This document shows, piece after piece, positions 6,364-12,476 of a stretch of DNA of 14,431 bases. The stretch lies in assembly GCA_905212515.1 (NCBI GenBank), contig CAJMEU010000065.1:1-14431 (forward strand). The letters are read 5' to 3'. The notes under the pieces are model-generated. The model saw nothing but the letters and a program-made list of their open reading frames with translations, had not been told where the DNA came from and searched no databases. Each line of letters opens with the position of its first letter. The first letter of the stretch is position 1. This DNA comes from an uncultured Oscillospiraceae bacterium (GTDB taxonomy: Bacteria > Bacillota > Clostridia > Oscillospirales > Ruminococcaceae). The position numbers and the translations under genes were made by a program.

Positions 6364-8337
6364 TCACGCCTTGATGTGCCGCATGGCGTCCACGTCCTGC
6401 CATTTCACCTCATAGCCCGCGCCGTGGGCGCAGAAAATGGAGGAGGAGGGGTTGTCCAGATCCCGCTCTTTCTCATATCCCGCGGCGGCGATGACGGCCT
6501 GGCTGTTGTGGCAGGGGCGGTAGCCGGCCGGGCGCAGGCTCAGCACGCCGGCGCCCCGGGTATAGGCCGCCAGCAAAGGCGGGTAGTCCATCAGCTCGCT
6601 GACCGGGGCCGTGCCCTCCAGCAGCATAGTCTCCCCCTGGGCGGCCGGCGGCGCGAAAACCGCCGCGCGCTGCTGCAGATCGGCCATGGCACGCCCCACA
6701 CAGGCGGCGGGCACCTCCAGCACAAAGGCGTAATAGGGTTCCAGCAGGACATTCTCGGCCTTTTCAAGGCCCTGGCGGATGGCGCGGTAGGTGGCCTCGC
6801 GGAAGTCGCCGCCCTCGGTGTGCTTGAGATGGGCGCGGCCGGCTGTCAGGGTGATGGCCACGTCCGTCAGCGGCGCGCCGGTGAGCAGCCCGCGGTGCTG
6901 CTTTTCCAGGATGTGCGTGCGCACCAGATGCTGGTAGTTTTTATCCAGATCATCCAAACTGCATTGGCTGCGCGCCTGCACGCCGCTGCCCGGCGGACCG
7001 GGCGCGATGCACAGGTGCACCTCGGCGTAGTGGCGCAGGGGCTCGTAATGGCCATAGCCCATCACCGGGGCGGCCACTGTTTCTTTGTACAGCACACGAC
7101 AGGAGCCGAAGGACACCTCCAGGCCAAAACGCTGGTCCAGCACCTGCTGCAAGACCTCCAGCTGTACCGTGCCCATCACGTGCAGCAGGATATCGCCGGT
7201 ATTTGGCTGTACCTGCACGTCCAGTTCCGGCTGTTCGTCCGCCAAGGTGCGCAGGCAGCGCAGGGCTGTGCTGCGGTCCGCCCCGGACGGCAGCAATGCC
7301 TGTACGGCCAGCACCGGCGCCAGGACCGGGGCTTTTCCCCCGGGCAGGGCGTCCCGGGCCGCGCCCGGGGCCGACAGCACCGCGCCCGGGCCCGCGGCCG
7401 ACAGGCCTGTCACCGCGCACACCGCGCCGGCTTCCACCTGCTGCACCGTATCAAAACGCCCGCCGGTATAAACGCGCACCTGATCGGCTTTTTCCTCCAG
7501 CAGTTCCCCCTTTGCCTCATAGCACAGAGGCGCCTTGGCCCGCAGGGCGCCGCCCGTCACCTTGACATGGCACAGGCGCGCGCCGTGTTCGTCGTGATCC
7601 ACCCGGTACACCCGGGCGGAAAACACCTGCGGCCACGCGGGCGCGGGGGCAAAGGCCCCCAGGCCTTCCAGCAGGGCGTCCATCCCCTGGCCCGTCAGGG
7701 CACTGCCGGCAAAGCAGGGCACCAGGGCACGCGCGGCCACCAGGCGCTGCGCCGCGGCCGCCCAGCCGCCGGCGGGCGTTTCATCGCTCAAGTATGCTTC
7801 CAGCAGCCCTTCATCCAGCGCCGCCACGGCCTCCGTCTCGCCCGCCTCCAGGACGCCGCCGTGCAGCGGCACGCAGCACGCCCCGCCCGGCAGGCGGCCC
7901 AGCTGTGCCAGCACCCTAGCCGGATCGGCGCCGGCGCGGTCGATCTTATTGATAAACACCAGCGCCGGCACTCCGTAGCGCTGCAGCAAATTCCAAATGG
8001 TGCGGGTGTGCGCCTGCACGCCCTCCACCGCGCTGACCACCAGCACCGCGCAGTCCAGCACGGCCAGCGCCCGCTCCATCTCCGGGGCAAAGTCCACATG
8101 CCCCGGCGTATCGATGAGGGTAAATGCCCGGCCTTCCAGCCGGAAGGGCGCCTGCTGGCTGAATACGGTGATGCCCCGCTGGCGCTCCACCGGGTGGGCG
8201 TCCAGGAAGGTATCCCGGTGATCCACCCTGCCCTGGCGGCGGATGGCCCTTGCGCGGTACAAAAGGGCCTCTGTCAGCGTGGTTTTGCCGGCGTCCACAT
8301 GGGCCAGAATACCCAATACCGTATGGCCTGCGGCCAT
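6364..8337 (-). CDS. TetM-like ribosomal-protection-type translational GTPase (divergent)
   Basis: An EF-G-like GTPase of the Tet(M)/Tet(O) superfamily (657 residues, TetM is about 640), expected to bind the ribosome and hydrolyse GTP. All G motifs are present: AHVDAGKT (12-19), RGIT with Thr57, DTPGH (76-80), NKID (130-133) and SAL (212-214). Domains II-V follow. In domain IV the tip loop that in TetM/TetO reads YYSPVST is here HLKHTEGGDFR (503-513), and the C-terminal helix also differs. This argues for a chromosomal housekeeping or unknown-specificity relative rather than a proven tetracycline resistance gene. The frame extends to 8370. I chose the ATG at 8337 because GGGGTGAG precedes it and the promoter -10 lies at 8366-8361. 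The predicted leader is short, about 17 nt, so there is no room for a tet(M)-type attenuator. Confidence 0.9.
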   Translation of the reverse strand: MAAGHTVLGILAHVDAGKTTLTEALLYRARAIRRQGRVDHRDTFLDAHPVERQRGITVFSQQAPFRLEGRAFTLIDTPGHVDFAPEMERALAVLDCAVLVVSAVEGVQAHTRTIWNLLQRYGVPALVFINKIDRAGADPARVLAQLGRLPGGACCVPLHGGVLEAGETEAVAALDEGLLEAYLSDETPAGGWAAAAQRLVAARALVPCFAGSALTGQGMDALLEGLGAFAPAPAWPQVFSARVYRVDHDEHGARLCHVKVTGGALRAKAPLCYEAKGELLEEKADQVRVYTGGRFDTVQQVEAGAVCAVTGLSAAGPGAVLSAPGAARDALPGGKAPVLAPVLAVQALLPSGADRSTALRCLRTLADEQPELDVQVQPNTGDILLHVMGTVQLEVLQQVLDQRFGLEVSFGSCRVLYKETVAAPVMGYGHYEPLRHYAEVHLCIAPGPPGSGVQARSQCSLDDLDKNYQHLVRTHILEKQHRGLLTGAPLTDVAITLTAGRAHLKHTEGGDFREATYRAIRQGLEKAENVLLEPYYAFVLEVPAACVGRAMADLQQRAAVFAPPAAQGETMLLEGTAPVSELMDYPPLLAAYTRGAGVLSLRPAGYRPCHNSQAVIAAAGYEKERDLDNPSSSIFCAHGAGYEVKWQDVDAMRHIKA

Positions 8338-8360
8338 ATGCTCACCCCATTTCCCTGCTG

Positions 8361-8389
8361 ATTGTACCACATTGCGGCCGCGCTTGCAA
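8361..8389 (-). promoter_or_regulatory. Promoter of the TetM-like GTPase gene
   Basis: Minus strand -35 TTGCAA (8389-8384), 17-nt spacer, -10 TACAAT (8366-8361) with a TGG extension. The -35 hexamer is its own reverse complement and also fits as the -35 of the divergent plus-strand promoter. Confidence 0.85.
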
Positions 8390-8413
8390 AGGGCCGCTTG
8401 TTTATGCTATACT
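8384..8413 (+). promoter_or_regulatory. Promoter of the PH-like membrane protein gene, sharing its -35 with the divergent promoter
   Basis: -35 TTGCAA (8384-8389), 18-nt spacer, -10 TATACT (8408-8413) with a TGC extension. Transcription would start near 8420. The two divergent promoters overlap completely at the -35, so polymerase probably cannot occupy both at once. Confidence 0.8.
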
Positions 8414-8433
8414 CTCTGGGAAAGGCTGTGATT

Positions 8434-8847
8434 TTGTTGAAATTCAAGGGAAAAGTGGACCGCTGGGTGTACGTCGTCGTGGCGCTGGTGCACGTTCTGG
8501 TCATCGCCATGATGGTGCGCTTCTGGTTCATGGGCGCGCTGCTGGGCATACTGGCCGGCGCGGGCATCATCGCCATTGTGGATATCATCCTGTTCCCCAT
8601 GTTCCGCACCAATTATGTGGTGCTGGACGACGAAGGGCTGACCGTGCACTTCGCGGCCGCCGTACACAAGGTGCCTTATAAGCTGATGCGCAGCGTGAAG
8701 GCCGTCCGGCAGCCGGAGGGGCACCCGGAGTACCTGAACCTGGCCACCACGGGCCGGGTGGAGGTGAAGGCGCAAAAAGGCTCGGTGCTGTTCGCCGTAG
8801 AGGAGCCGGAGCGTTTGATCGAAGAAGTGAACAAGCATCTCCGCTGA
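8434..8847 (+). CDS. Membrane protein with PH-like (bPH_4/DUF1200-type) domain
   Basis: A 137-residue protein with two adjacent hydrophobic segments (about residues 10-55: VYVVVALVHVLVIAMM and LLGILAGAGIIAIVDIILF). A soluble domain of about 80 residues follows, beginning YVVLDDEGLTVHF and ending in a helix (EPERLIEEVNKHLR). The strand pattern, with a late segment RVEVKAQKGSVLFAVEEPE, fits the bacterial PH-like bPH_4 family, which has no defined biochemical role. Upstream ATGs in frame (8362, 8404) lie before or within the promoter. GTG 8428 is only 2 nt from the AAAGG ribosome binding site (8421-8425). I therefore chose TTG at 8434, 8 nt away; TTG at 8437 is also possible. The gene is monocistronic and ends at a terminator. 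Confidence 0.82.
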   Translation: MLKFKGKVDRWVYVVVALVHVLVIAMMVRFWFMGALLGILAGAGIIAIVDIILFPMFRTNYVVLDDEGLTVHFAAAVHKVPYKLMRSVKAVRQPEGHPEYLNLATTGRVEVKAQKGSVLFAVEEPERLIEEVNKHLR

Positions 8848-8860
8848 ATTTCGGCCGACA

Positions 8861-8889
8861 AAGGGCCCCGGTGTTAAACCGGGGCCCTT
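8861..8889. terminator. Hairpin terminator between convergent transcripts
   Basis: Perfect 12-bp stem AAGGGCCCCGGT (8861-8872) / ACCGGGGCCCTT (8878-8889) with a 5-nt loop. It lies between the plus-strand PH-like gene and the end of the minus-strand reductase operon. The T-tract is modest (TTGTGTTT on plus), but the stem is very stable and suits both directions. Confidence 0.8.
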
Positions 8890-8905
8890 GTGTTTGCGGA
8901 AGACA

Positions 8906-10054
8906 TCAGCGGCCGAAAAGTTGCCGTGTCCCGGCCATGTTGGCAATGACCGGCACGCCGAAGGGGCAGCGTTTTTCGCAGGCGCCGCAGGCCACGCATT
9001 CGCCCGCCGGGTGGGCCAGCAGCGCGTAATGTTCGCGCACGGTTTCGGGCACGCCGCCCTGGGCTTTGGCCAGGTTGAAGAACTTGGTCACCAACGCCAC
9101 GTCGATGCCCTTGGGGCAGGGCGCGCAGTGGCCGCAGTACATGCAGTGGCCCTGCCAGCTGATCTTGGGCATGGCGGCAAAGGCGGCCGCGTAGTCCCGC
9201 TGTTCGTCCGCGGCCGTCTCGTAGGCGACGCTGGCCCGCAGTTCGTCCAGTGTGCGGGCGCCGGACATCACGCAGGCCACAGCCGGCCGTGTGAGGGCGT
9301 AGTGGATGCACTGGATGGGCGTGAGGGCCACACCGGCCGGCGACAGTTCGGCGTTCAGCAGGTCGCCGCCGCCAAAGGCCTTCATCACCGTGATGCCCAC
9401 GCCCAGGCGCTGGCAGGTCTCGTAGAGATGCTCCCGTTCCGGGTCCATATTCACCAGGGGCTTTGCATAGCTCTGCTCGCTCCACAATTTCTCGATGTCC
9501 TCGCTGGCGGGCTGCAGATCGTAACAGGGATTGACGCTGAACATCAGCACATCGATGAGGCCGCTTTCCACCGCGGCCAGCGCCGCCTGCGGATTGTGAC
9601 TGGACAGGCCGATGCAGCCGATCTTCCCCTGGGCTTTCAGTTCTTTGGCATAGGCCAGCACCGGGCCTTCGGCCACTGTTTTCCAATCCTCCAGGGAGTC
9701 CACATAGTGCACCATGCCGATCTCCACGTGATCGGTCCCCAAGCGGGCCAGCAAGTCCTCAAAGCCCTGGCGCACCTCGGCGATGTCCCGGGTGCGCTTG
9801 TACTGGCCGTCTTTCCAGACGGTGCACAGGTGGCCCTGCAGGATGAAGCGGTCCCGCCGTCCCGCCAGGGCACGGCCGAGGTGGGTGCGCATCTGCGGGT
9901 CGGGCGTGTACAGGTCGATGCAGTTGACGCCGGCGGCCTCCATCTCGTCCACCAGCGCGTTCACAGCCGCGAAGTCCTTATCGACAAAGCCTTCGCAGCC
10001 CATGGCGATCTCGCCCACGGAAAGGCCCGTGCGGCCCAAAATGCGTTTGTTCAT
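8906..10054 (-). CDS. Aldo/keto reductase-like protein with two C-terminal Fe-S motifs, atypical active site
   Basis: A 382-residue cytoplasmic protein with an aldo/keto reductase TIM barrel (about 1-285) fused to a ferredoxin-like tail. The tail has CxxCxxCxxCP (Cys304, 307, 310, 313) and CxxCxxCxxxCP (Cys353, 356, 359, 363), each able to hold a 4Fe-4S cluster. Of the usual catalytic tetrad, Asp47 and His116 (MVHYVD) are in place. By eye the Tyr position (five after the Asp) is Asp52, and the Lys position falls in FILQGHLC (70-77) with no lysine, so classical NAD(P)H-dependent carbonyl reduction is doubtful. The ATG overlaps the stop codon of the broken merR (ATGA), and GGGAGG precedes it. 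The gene is last in an operon with a second, intact reductase. Electron transfer to a flavin or quinone-like acceptor is a possible role. Confidence 0.9.
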   Translation of the reverse strand: MNKRILGRTGLSVGEIAMGCEGFVDKDFAAVNALVDEMEAAGVNCIDLYTPDPQMRTHLGRALAGRRDRFILQGHLCTVWKDGQYKRTRDIAEVRQGFEDLLARLGTDHVEIGMVHYVDSLEDWKTVAEGPVLAYAKELKAQGKIGCIGLSSHNPQAALAAVESGLIDVLMFSVNPCYDLQPASEDIEKLWSEQSYAKPLVNMDPEREHLYETCQRLGVGITVMKAFGGGDLLNAELSPAGVALTPIQCIHYALTRPAVACVMSGARTLDELRASVAYETAADEQRDYAAAFAAMPKISWQGHCMYCGHCAPCPKGIDVALVTKFFNLAKAQGGVPETVREHYALLAHPAGECVACGACEKRCPFGVPVIANMAGTRQLFGR

Positions 10055-10449
10055 GTCTCTTTTCCTCCCTGCTTTTCAGCCAACTCCTGTTCGATGGGCA
10101 GCAGCAATTGTTCGCAGCGCTCGATCTTGCGGTCCAAATGACCCAGCGAGGCCTGCATATCCGCCATGCGCGCCTTGAGCTGCCGCCGCTGTTCCGCCAG
10201 GATGGCCTTCCCGGCCGCGACGGAGCCGTCGCCCTGGCGGAACAGGGCCACCTATTTGATGAGAGCCTCGATCTGTACGCCGGCCTTGCGCATGCACTTC
10301 ATCAGCTCGATCCAGCCGCAGGATGCCTCGTCCTGATCCCGGATGCCGCTTTTGCTGCGCGGCACCGACGGCAAAAGGCCGATGCGCTTGTAGCAGCGCA
10401 GAGTGTCCGGGGAAATATCGTATTGTTTGCTCACCTGTGCGATGGTCAT
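10051..10449 (-). pseudogene. MerR-family regulator interrupted by an in-frame amber codon
   Basis: The frame reads as one MerR-type regulator of 132 codons except for TAG at codon 66 (10254-10252). The first part (65 residues) has the MerR helix-turn-helix (TIAQVSKQYDISPDTLRCY, KRIGLLP, SGIRDQDEASCGWIELM, ending IEALIK). The second part (VALFRQGD onward) is the long dimerisation helix (LAEQRRQLKARMADMQASL, HLDRKIERCEQ). In homologues as I remember them the junction is IKYVALF, so a Tyr codon seems to have become TAG by one base change. Other usually conserved Tyr positions are also replaced (LRCY, IRDQ, ERCE), which suggests decay. It lies 13 nt after the first reductase gene and overlaps the second by ATGA. 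A truncated 65-residue DNA-binding fragment, readthrough, or a restart at the GTG right after the stop cannot be excluded. Confidence 0.85.
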
Positions 10450-10462
10450 GGGGTGCGTCTCT

Positions 10463-11590
10463 TCACACTTCGAAGGTCTTGGCCACTTCTTTCAGCCAGC
10501 GGATGATCTCGATGTGCTGGGGGCAGGCGCGCTCACATTGGCCGCAGGCGATGCAGTCCGACGCCTTGCCCCTGCCGTTCACATAATTGGCGTAATACAT
10601 CTGCTGGTTGGACAGCCGGTCGCCGGGCGACGGCTGCGCCATTTTCTTTTCGGCGTTGTACAGGGCGAAATACTCGGGGATCGGGATGTGCCGGGGGCAT
10701 CCCTCCACACAGTAGCGGCAGGCGGTGCAGGGCACAGCCTGCCCTTGGCTGAGCAGCGCCGCCGCCTGGCGGATGACGGCCTGATCGGCGGGCGTGAGCG
10801 GCTGGAACGCCTCCATGGTGGCGGTGTTGTCCAGCATCTGCTGCATGTTGGACATCCCGCTGAGCACCACCATCACGCCCTCCAGGCTGGCGGCGAAGCG
10901 CACGGCCCAGGACGCGGGCGACCAATCGGGATGGGCGGCGCGCAGCAGGGCCTCCACCTCCGGCGGCACCTGCGCCAGCTTGCCGCCTTTCACCGGCTCC
11001 ATCACCACCACGGGCTTGCCATGTTTTTGGGCCGTCTCATAGCATTTGCGGGACTGGATGCTCTCGCTGTCCCAATCCAGATAATTGAGCTGCAATTGCA
11101 CAAAATCCACTTCCGGGTGGGCGGTCAATATCTCATCCAGCACAGCGGCCGTATCGTGGAAGGAAAAGCCCAAATTGCGGATCTTTCCCTGGGCCTTCTT
11201 TTCCGCCAGGAAGCCAAAGGTGTCCATCTCGCACGCCTTTTTGTAATTGTCCACTGAGAGGGCATGCAGCAGATAATAATCGAAATAATCCACGCCGCAT
11301 TTTTCCAGCTGTTCGTCAAAAATGCGCGGCTGCTCTTCGGCGGCATTCAGCAGGCGCATGGGCATTTTGGTGGCCAGGGTAAAACTGCCGCGCGCATGGC
11401 GCCTCACCAGTGCCTCGCGCACCACGCGCTCGCTCTCGTAGTCGTGATACATATAGGCCGTGTCAAAATAAATAAAGCCGCGCTGCAGGAAGGTATCCAC
11501 CATTTGGCACACCTGCCCCATATCCACGTCCTTTTGTACGTCCGCATCGCGCAGCGGCAGACGCATACAGCCAAAACCAAGTTTTTTCAC
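10463..11590 (-). CDS. Aldo/keto reductase with two C-terminal 4Fe-4S motifs
   Basis: A 375-residue cytoplasmic oxidoreductase. The N-terminal barrel (about 1-280) has the full catalytic tetrad: Asp43 and Tyr48 in FDTAYMYH, Lys75 in LATKMP, His109 in LLHALS. The tail carries two ferredoxin-type motifs, Cys288/291/294/298 (CTACRYCVEGCP) and Cys346/349/352/356 (CIACGQCERACP). Many Clostridia encode such Fe-S reductases; substrates are mostly unknown. The frame extends to 11641, but I chose GTG at 11590 because GGAGAGG lies just upstream and the product then begins with the usual KKLGFGCMRLPL. It is the first gene of an operon with the broken merR and the second reductase, behind a MerR-type promoter. 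Confidence 0.93.
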   Translation of the reverse strand: MKKLGFGCMRLPLRDADVQKDVDMGQVCQMVDTFLQRGFIYFDTAYMYHDYESERVVREALVRRHARGSFTLATKMPMRLLNAAEEQPRIFDEQLEKCGVDYFDYYLLHALSVDNYKKACEMDTFGFLAEKKAQGKIRNLGFSFHDTAAVLDEILTAHPEVDFVQLQLNYLDWDSESIQSRKCYETAQKHGKPVVVMEPVKGGKLAQVPPEVEALLRAAHPDWSPASWAVRFAASLEGVMVVLSGMSNMQQMLDNTATMEAFQPLTPADQAVIRQAAALLSQGQAVPCTACRYCVEGCPRHIPIPEYFALYNAEKKMAQPSPGDRLSNQQMYYANYVNGRGKASDCIACGQCERACPQHIEIIRWLKEVAKTFEV

Positions 11591-11636
11591 GTTCGTCCTC
11601 TCCTCTCTGTCTCTCCCCGTATCCTTTGCCCCTCTC

Positions 11637-11667
11637 AGCATACTACCTGGAGCGGGCTTTAAGTCAA
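11637..11667 (-). promoter_or_regulatory. MerR-type promoter/operator of the reductase operon
   Basis: Minus strand -35 TTGACT (11667-11662) and -10 TATGCT (11642-11637) with a 19-nt spacer, the stretched spacing known for MerR-activated promoters. The spacer region contains a dyad, ACTTAAAG-N4-CTCCAGGT (plus-strand 11645-11664), placed as MerR operators are. An alternative reading as a normal promoter uses TAGTAT with a 16-nt spacer. The -35 starts about 11 nt after the flavoprotein stop codon. Confidence 0.65.
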
Positions 11668-11677
11668 GCGTTTTCTT

Positions 11678-12298
11678 TCAGCGGATGAAATTGGTGGCAA
11701 CTTTCGCCTCATATTTCGGCGCGGGCACGCCCGCGGCGCGGCCGGCCTCGATGCACCGCAGCAGCCATGCCATGTTCTCGCCCAAGGTGCGCATGGTCTG
11801 CAGCCCCTCTTCGTCCCGGCGCACATCCTCCGGGGTGAACCCGTGCACCTGGTTCCAATATTGCGACGATACCAGCGGCATACTGCTGATGGTGAAATAT
11901 TTGTTCAGGCGGTCAAACGCGGCGCTGGCGCCGCCCCGCCGGCAGGAAACCACGCTGGCCCCCAGCTTGCCCGCCATACGGCGGCCGCCGGCGTAGAACA
12001 GCCGATCGAGGAAGGCCGTCACCTGCGCCGAAGGCCCCGCGTAATACACCGGCGAACCCACCACCAAACCGTCGATCTCATCCAAACGGGCCAGCACTTC
12101 GTTCACCTGGTCGCTGAACACACAGCGTCCCGTTTGGCCGCACTGGCCGCAGGCGATACAGCCCGCCACCGGTTTGGTGCCCAGATATAAAATTTCCGTA
12201 TCGATGCCGTGTTTTTGCAGCGTTTGCTCCACTTCATGCAGCGCCGTATAGGTGCAGCCGAATTGATGCGGGCTGCCGTTGAGCAATAAAACTTTCAT
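11678..12298 (-). CDS. Iron-sulfur flavoprotein / NADPH-dependent FMN reductase family protein
   Basis: A 206-residue flavodoxin-like protein. The N-terminal strand and phosphate loop for FMN are clear (KVLLLNGSPHQFGCTYTA, residues 2-19). It is followed by a compact cysteine motif CIACGQCGQTGRC (Cys47, 50, 53, 59; CX2CX2CX5C), the arrangement described for archaeal/clostridial iron-sulfur flavoproteins that hold a 4Fe-4S cluster next to FMN. A second flavin-contact region, GSPVYYAGPSAQ, lies near residues 80-95. The frame is open to 12358, but I chose the ATG at 12298, preceded by GGAGGGAAGG. It has its own promoter. No terminator separates it from the reductase operon 88 nt downstream, so readthrough is likely. 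It probably moves electrons to small acceptors and may pair with the Fe-S reductases. Confidence 0.92.
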   Translation of the reverse strand: MKVLLLNGSPHQFGCTYTALHEVEQTLQKHGIDTEILYLGTKPVAGCIACGQCGQTGRCVFSDQVNEVLARLDEIDGLVVGSPVYYAGPSAQVTAFLDRLFYAGGRRMAGKLGASVVSCRRGGASAAFDRLNKYFTISSMPLVSSQYWNQVHGFTPEDVRRDEEGLQTMRTLGENMAWLLRCIEAGRAAGVPAPKYEAKVATNFIR

Positions 12299-12329
12299 GG
12301 CCCTTCCCTCCTGTTTCTCTTTTTCTTTC

Positions 12330-12358
12330 AGTATAGATGGCCCGCGGGCAAAAAGCAA
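12330..12358 (-). promoter_or_regulatory. Promoter of the flavoprotein gene
   Basis: Minus strand -35 TTGCTT (12358-12353), 17-nt spacer, -10 TATACT (12335-12330). A perfect 10-bp palindrome GCCCGCGGGC sits inside the spacer and could be a repressor site. Confidence 0.85.
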
Positions 12359-12416
12359 GGCCCGCGCCCTTTATCGGGCGGCATACTTCCCCCTTACCCT
12401 GCATATTTTGAGAAAG

Positions 12417-12433
12417 CGGCCCCGCAGGGGCCG
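12417..12433 (+). other. GC-rich hairpin in the leader of the surface-protein gene
   Basis: CGGCCCC (12417-12423), GCA loop, GGGGCCG (12427-12433): a perfect 7-bp GC stem about 45 nt before the ATG of the long plus-strand gene. No T-tract follows on either strand, so it is not a typical terminator. I see no convincing promoter for that gene in 12360-12476. Confidence 0.4.
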
Positions 12434-12476
12434 GGACGGCGCGGTCGGGTGCCGGCAAGGGAAAGGCGGAAGAAGG

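Noticed and set aside
6364..8337. Calling the GTPase a tetracycline resistance determinant
   Set aside because: The critical domain IV loop differs from TetM/TetO and there is no mobile element or attenuator leader, so resistance cannot be claimed from the sequence.
6343..8361. Open frame of 672 codons on the plus strand opposite the TetM-like gene
   Set aside because: The minus strand carries all five GTPase motifs. The plus-strand translation is Gln/His/Arg/Gly-rich without any motif and is an antisense shadow of high-GC codons.
8888..10141. Open frame of 417 codons on the plus strand opposite the second reductase
   Set aside because: The minus-strand gene has a complete barrel and Fe-S motifs. 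The plus frame is a His/Gly-rich shadow.
10051..10251. The downstream half of merR as an independent small gene
   Set aside because: It begins at the codon right after TAG in the same frame, has no ribosome binding site of its own, and matches only the C-terminal helix of MerR proteins.
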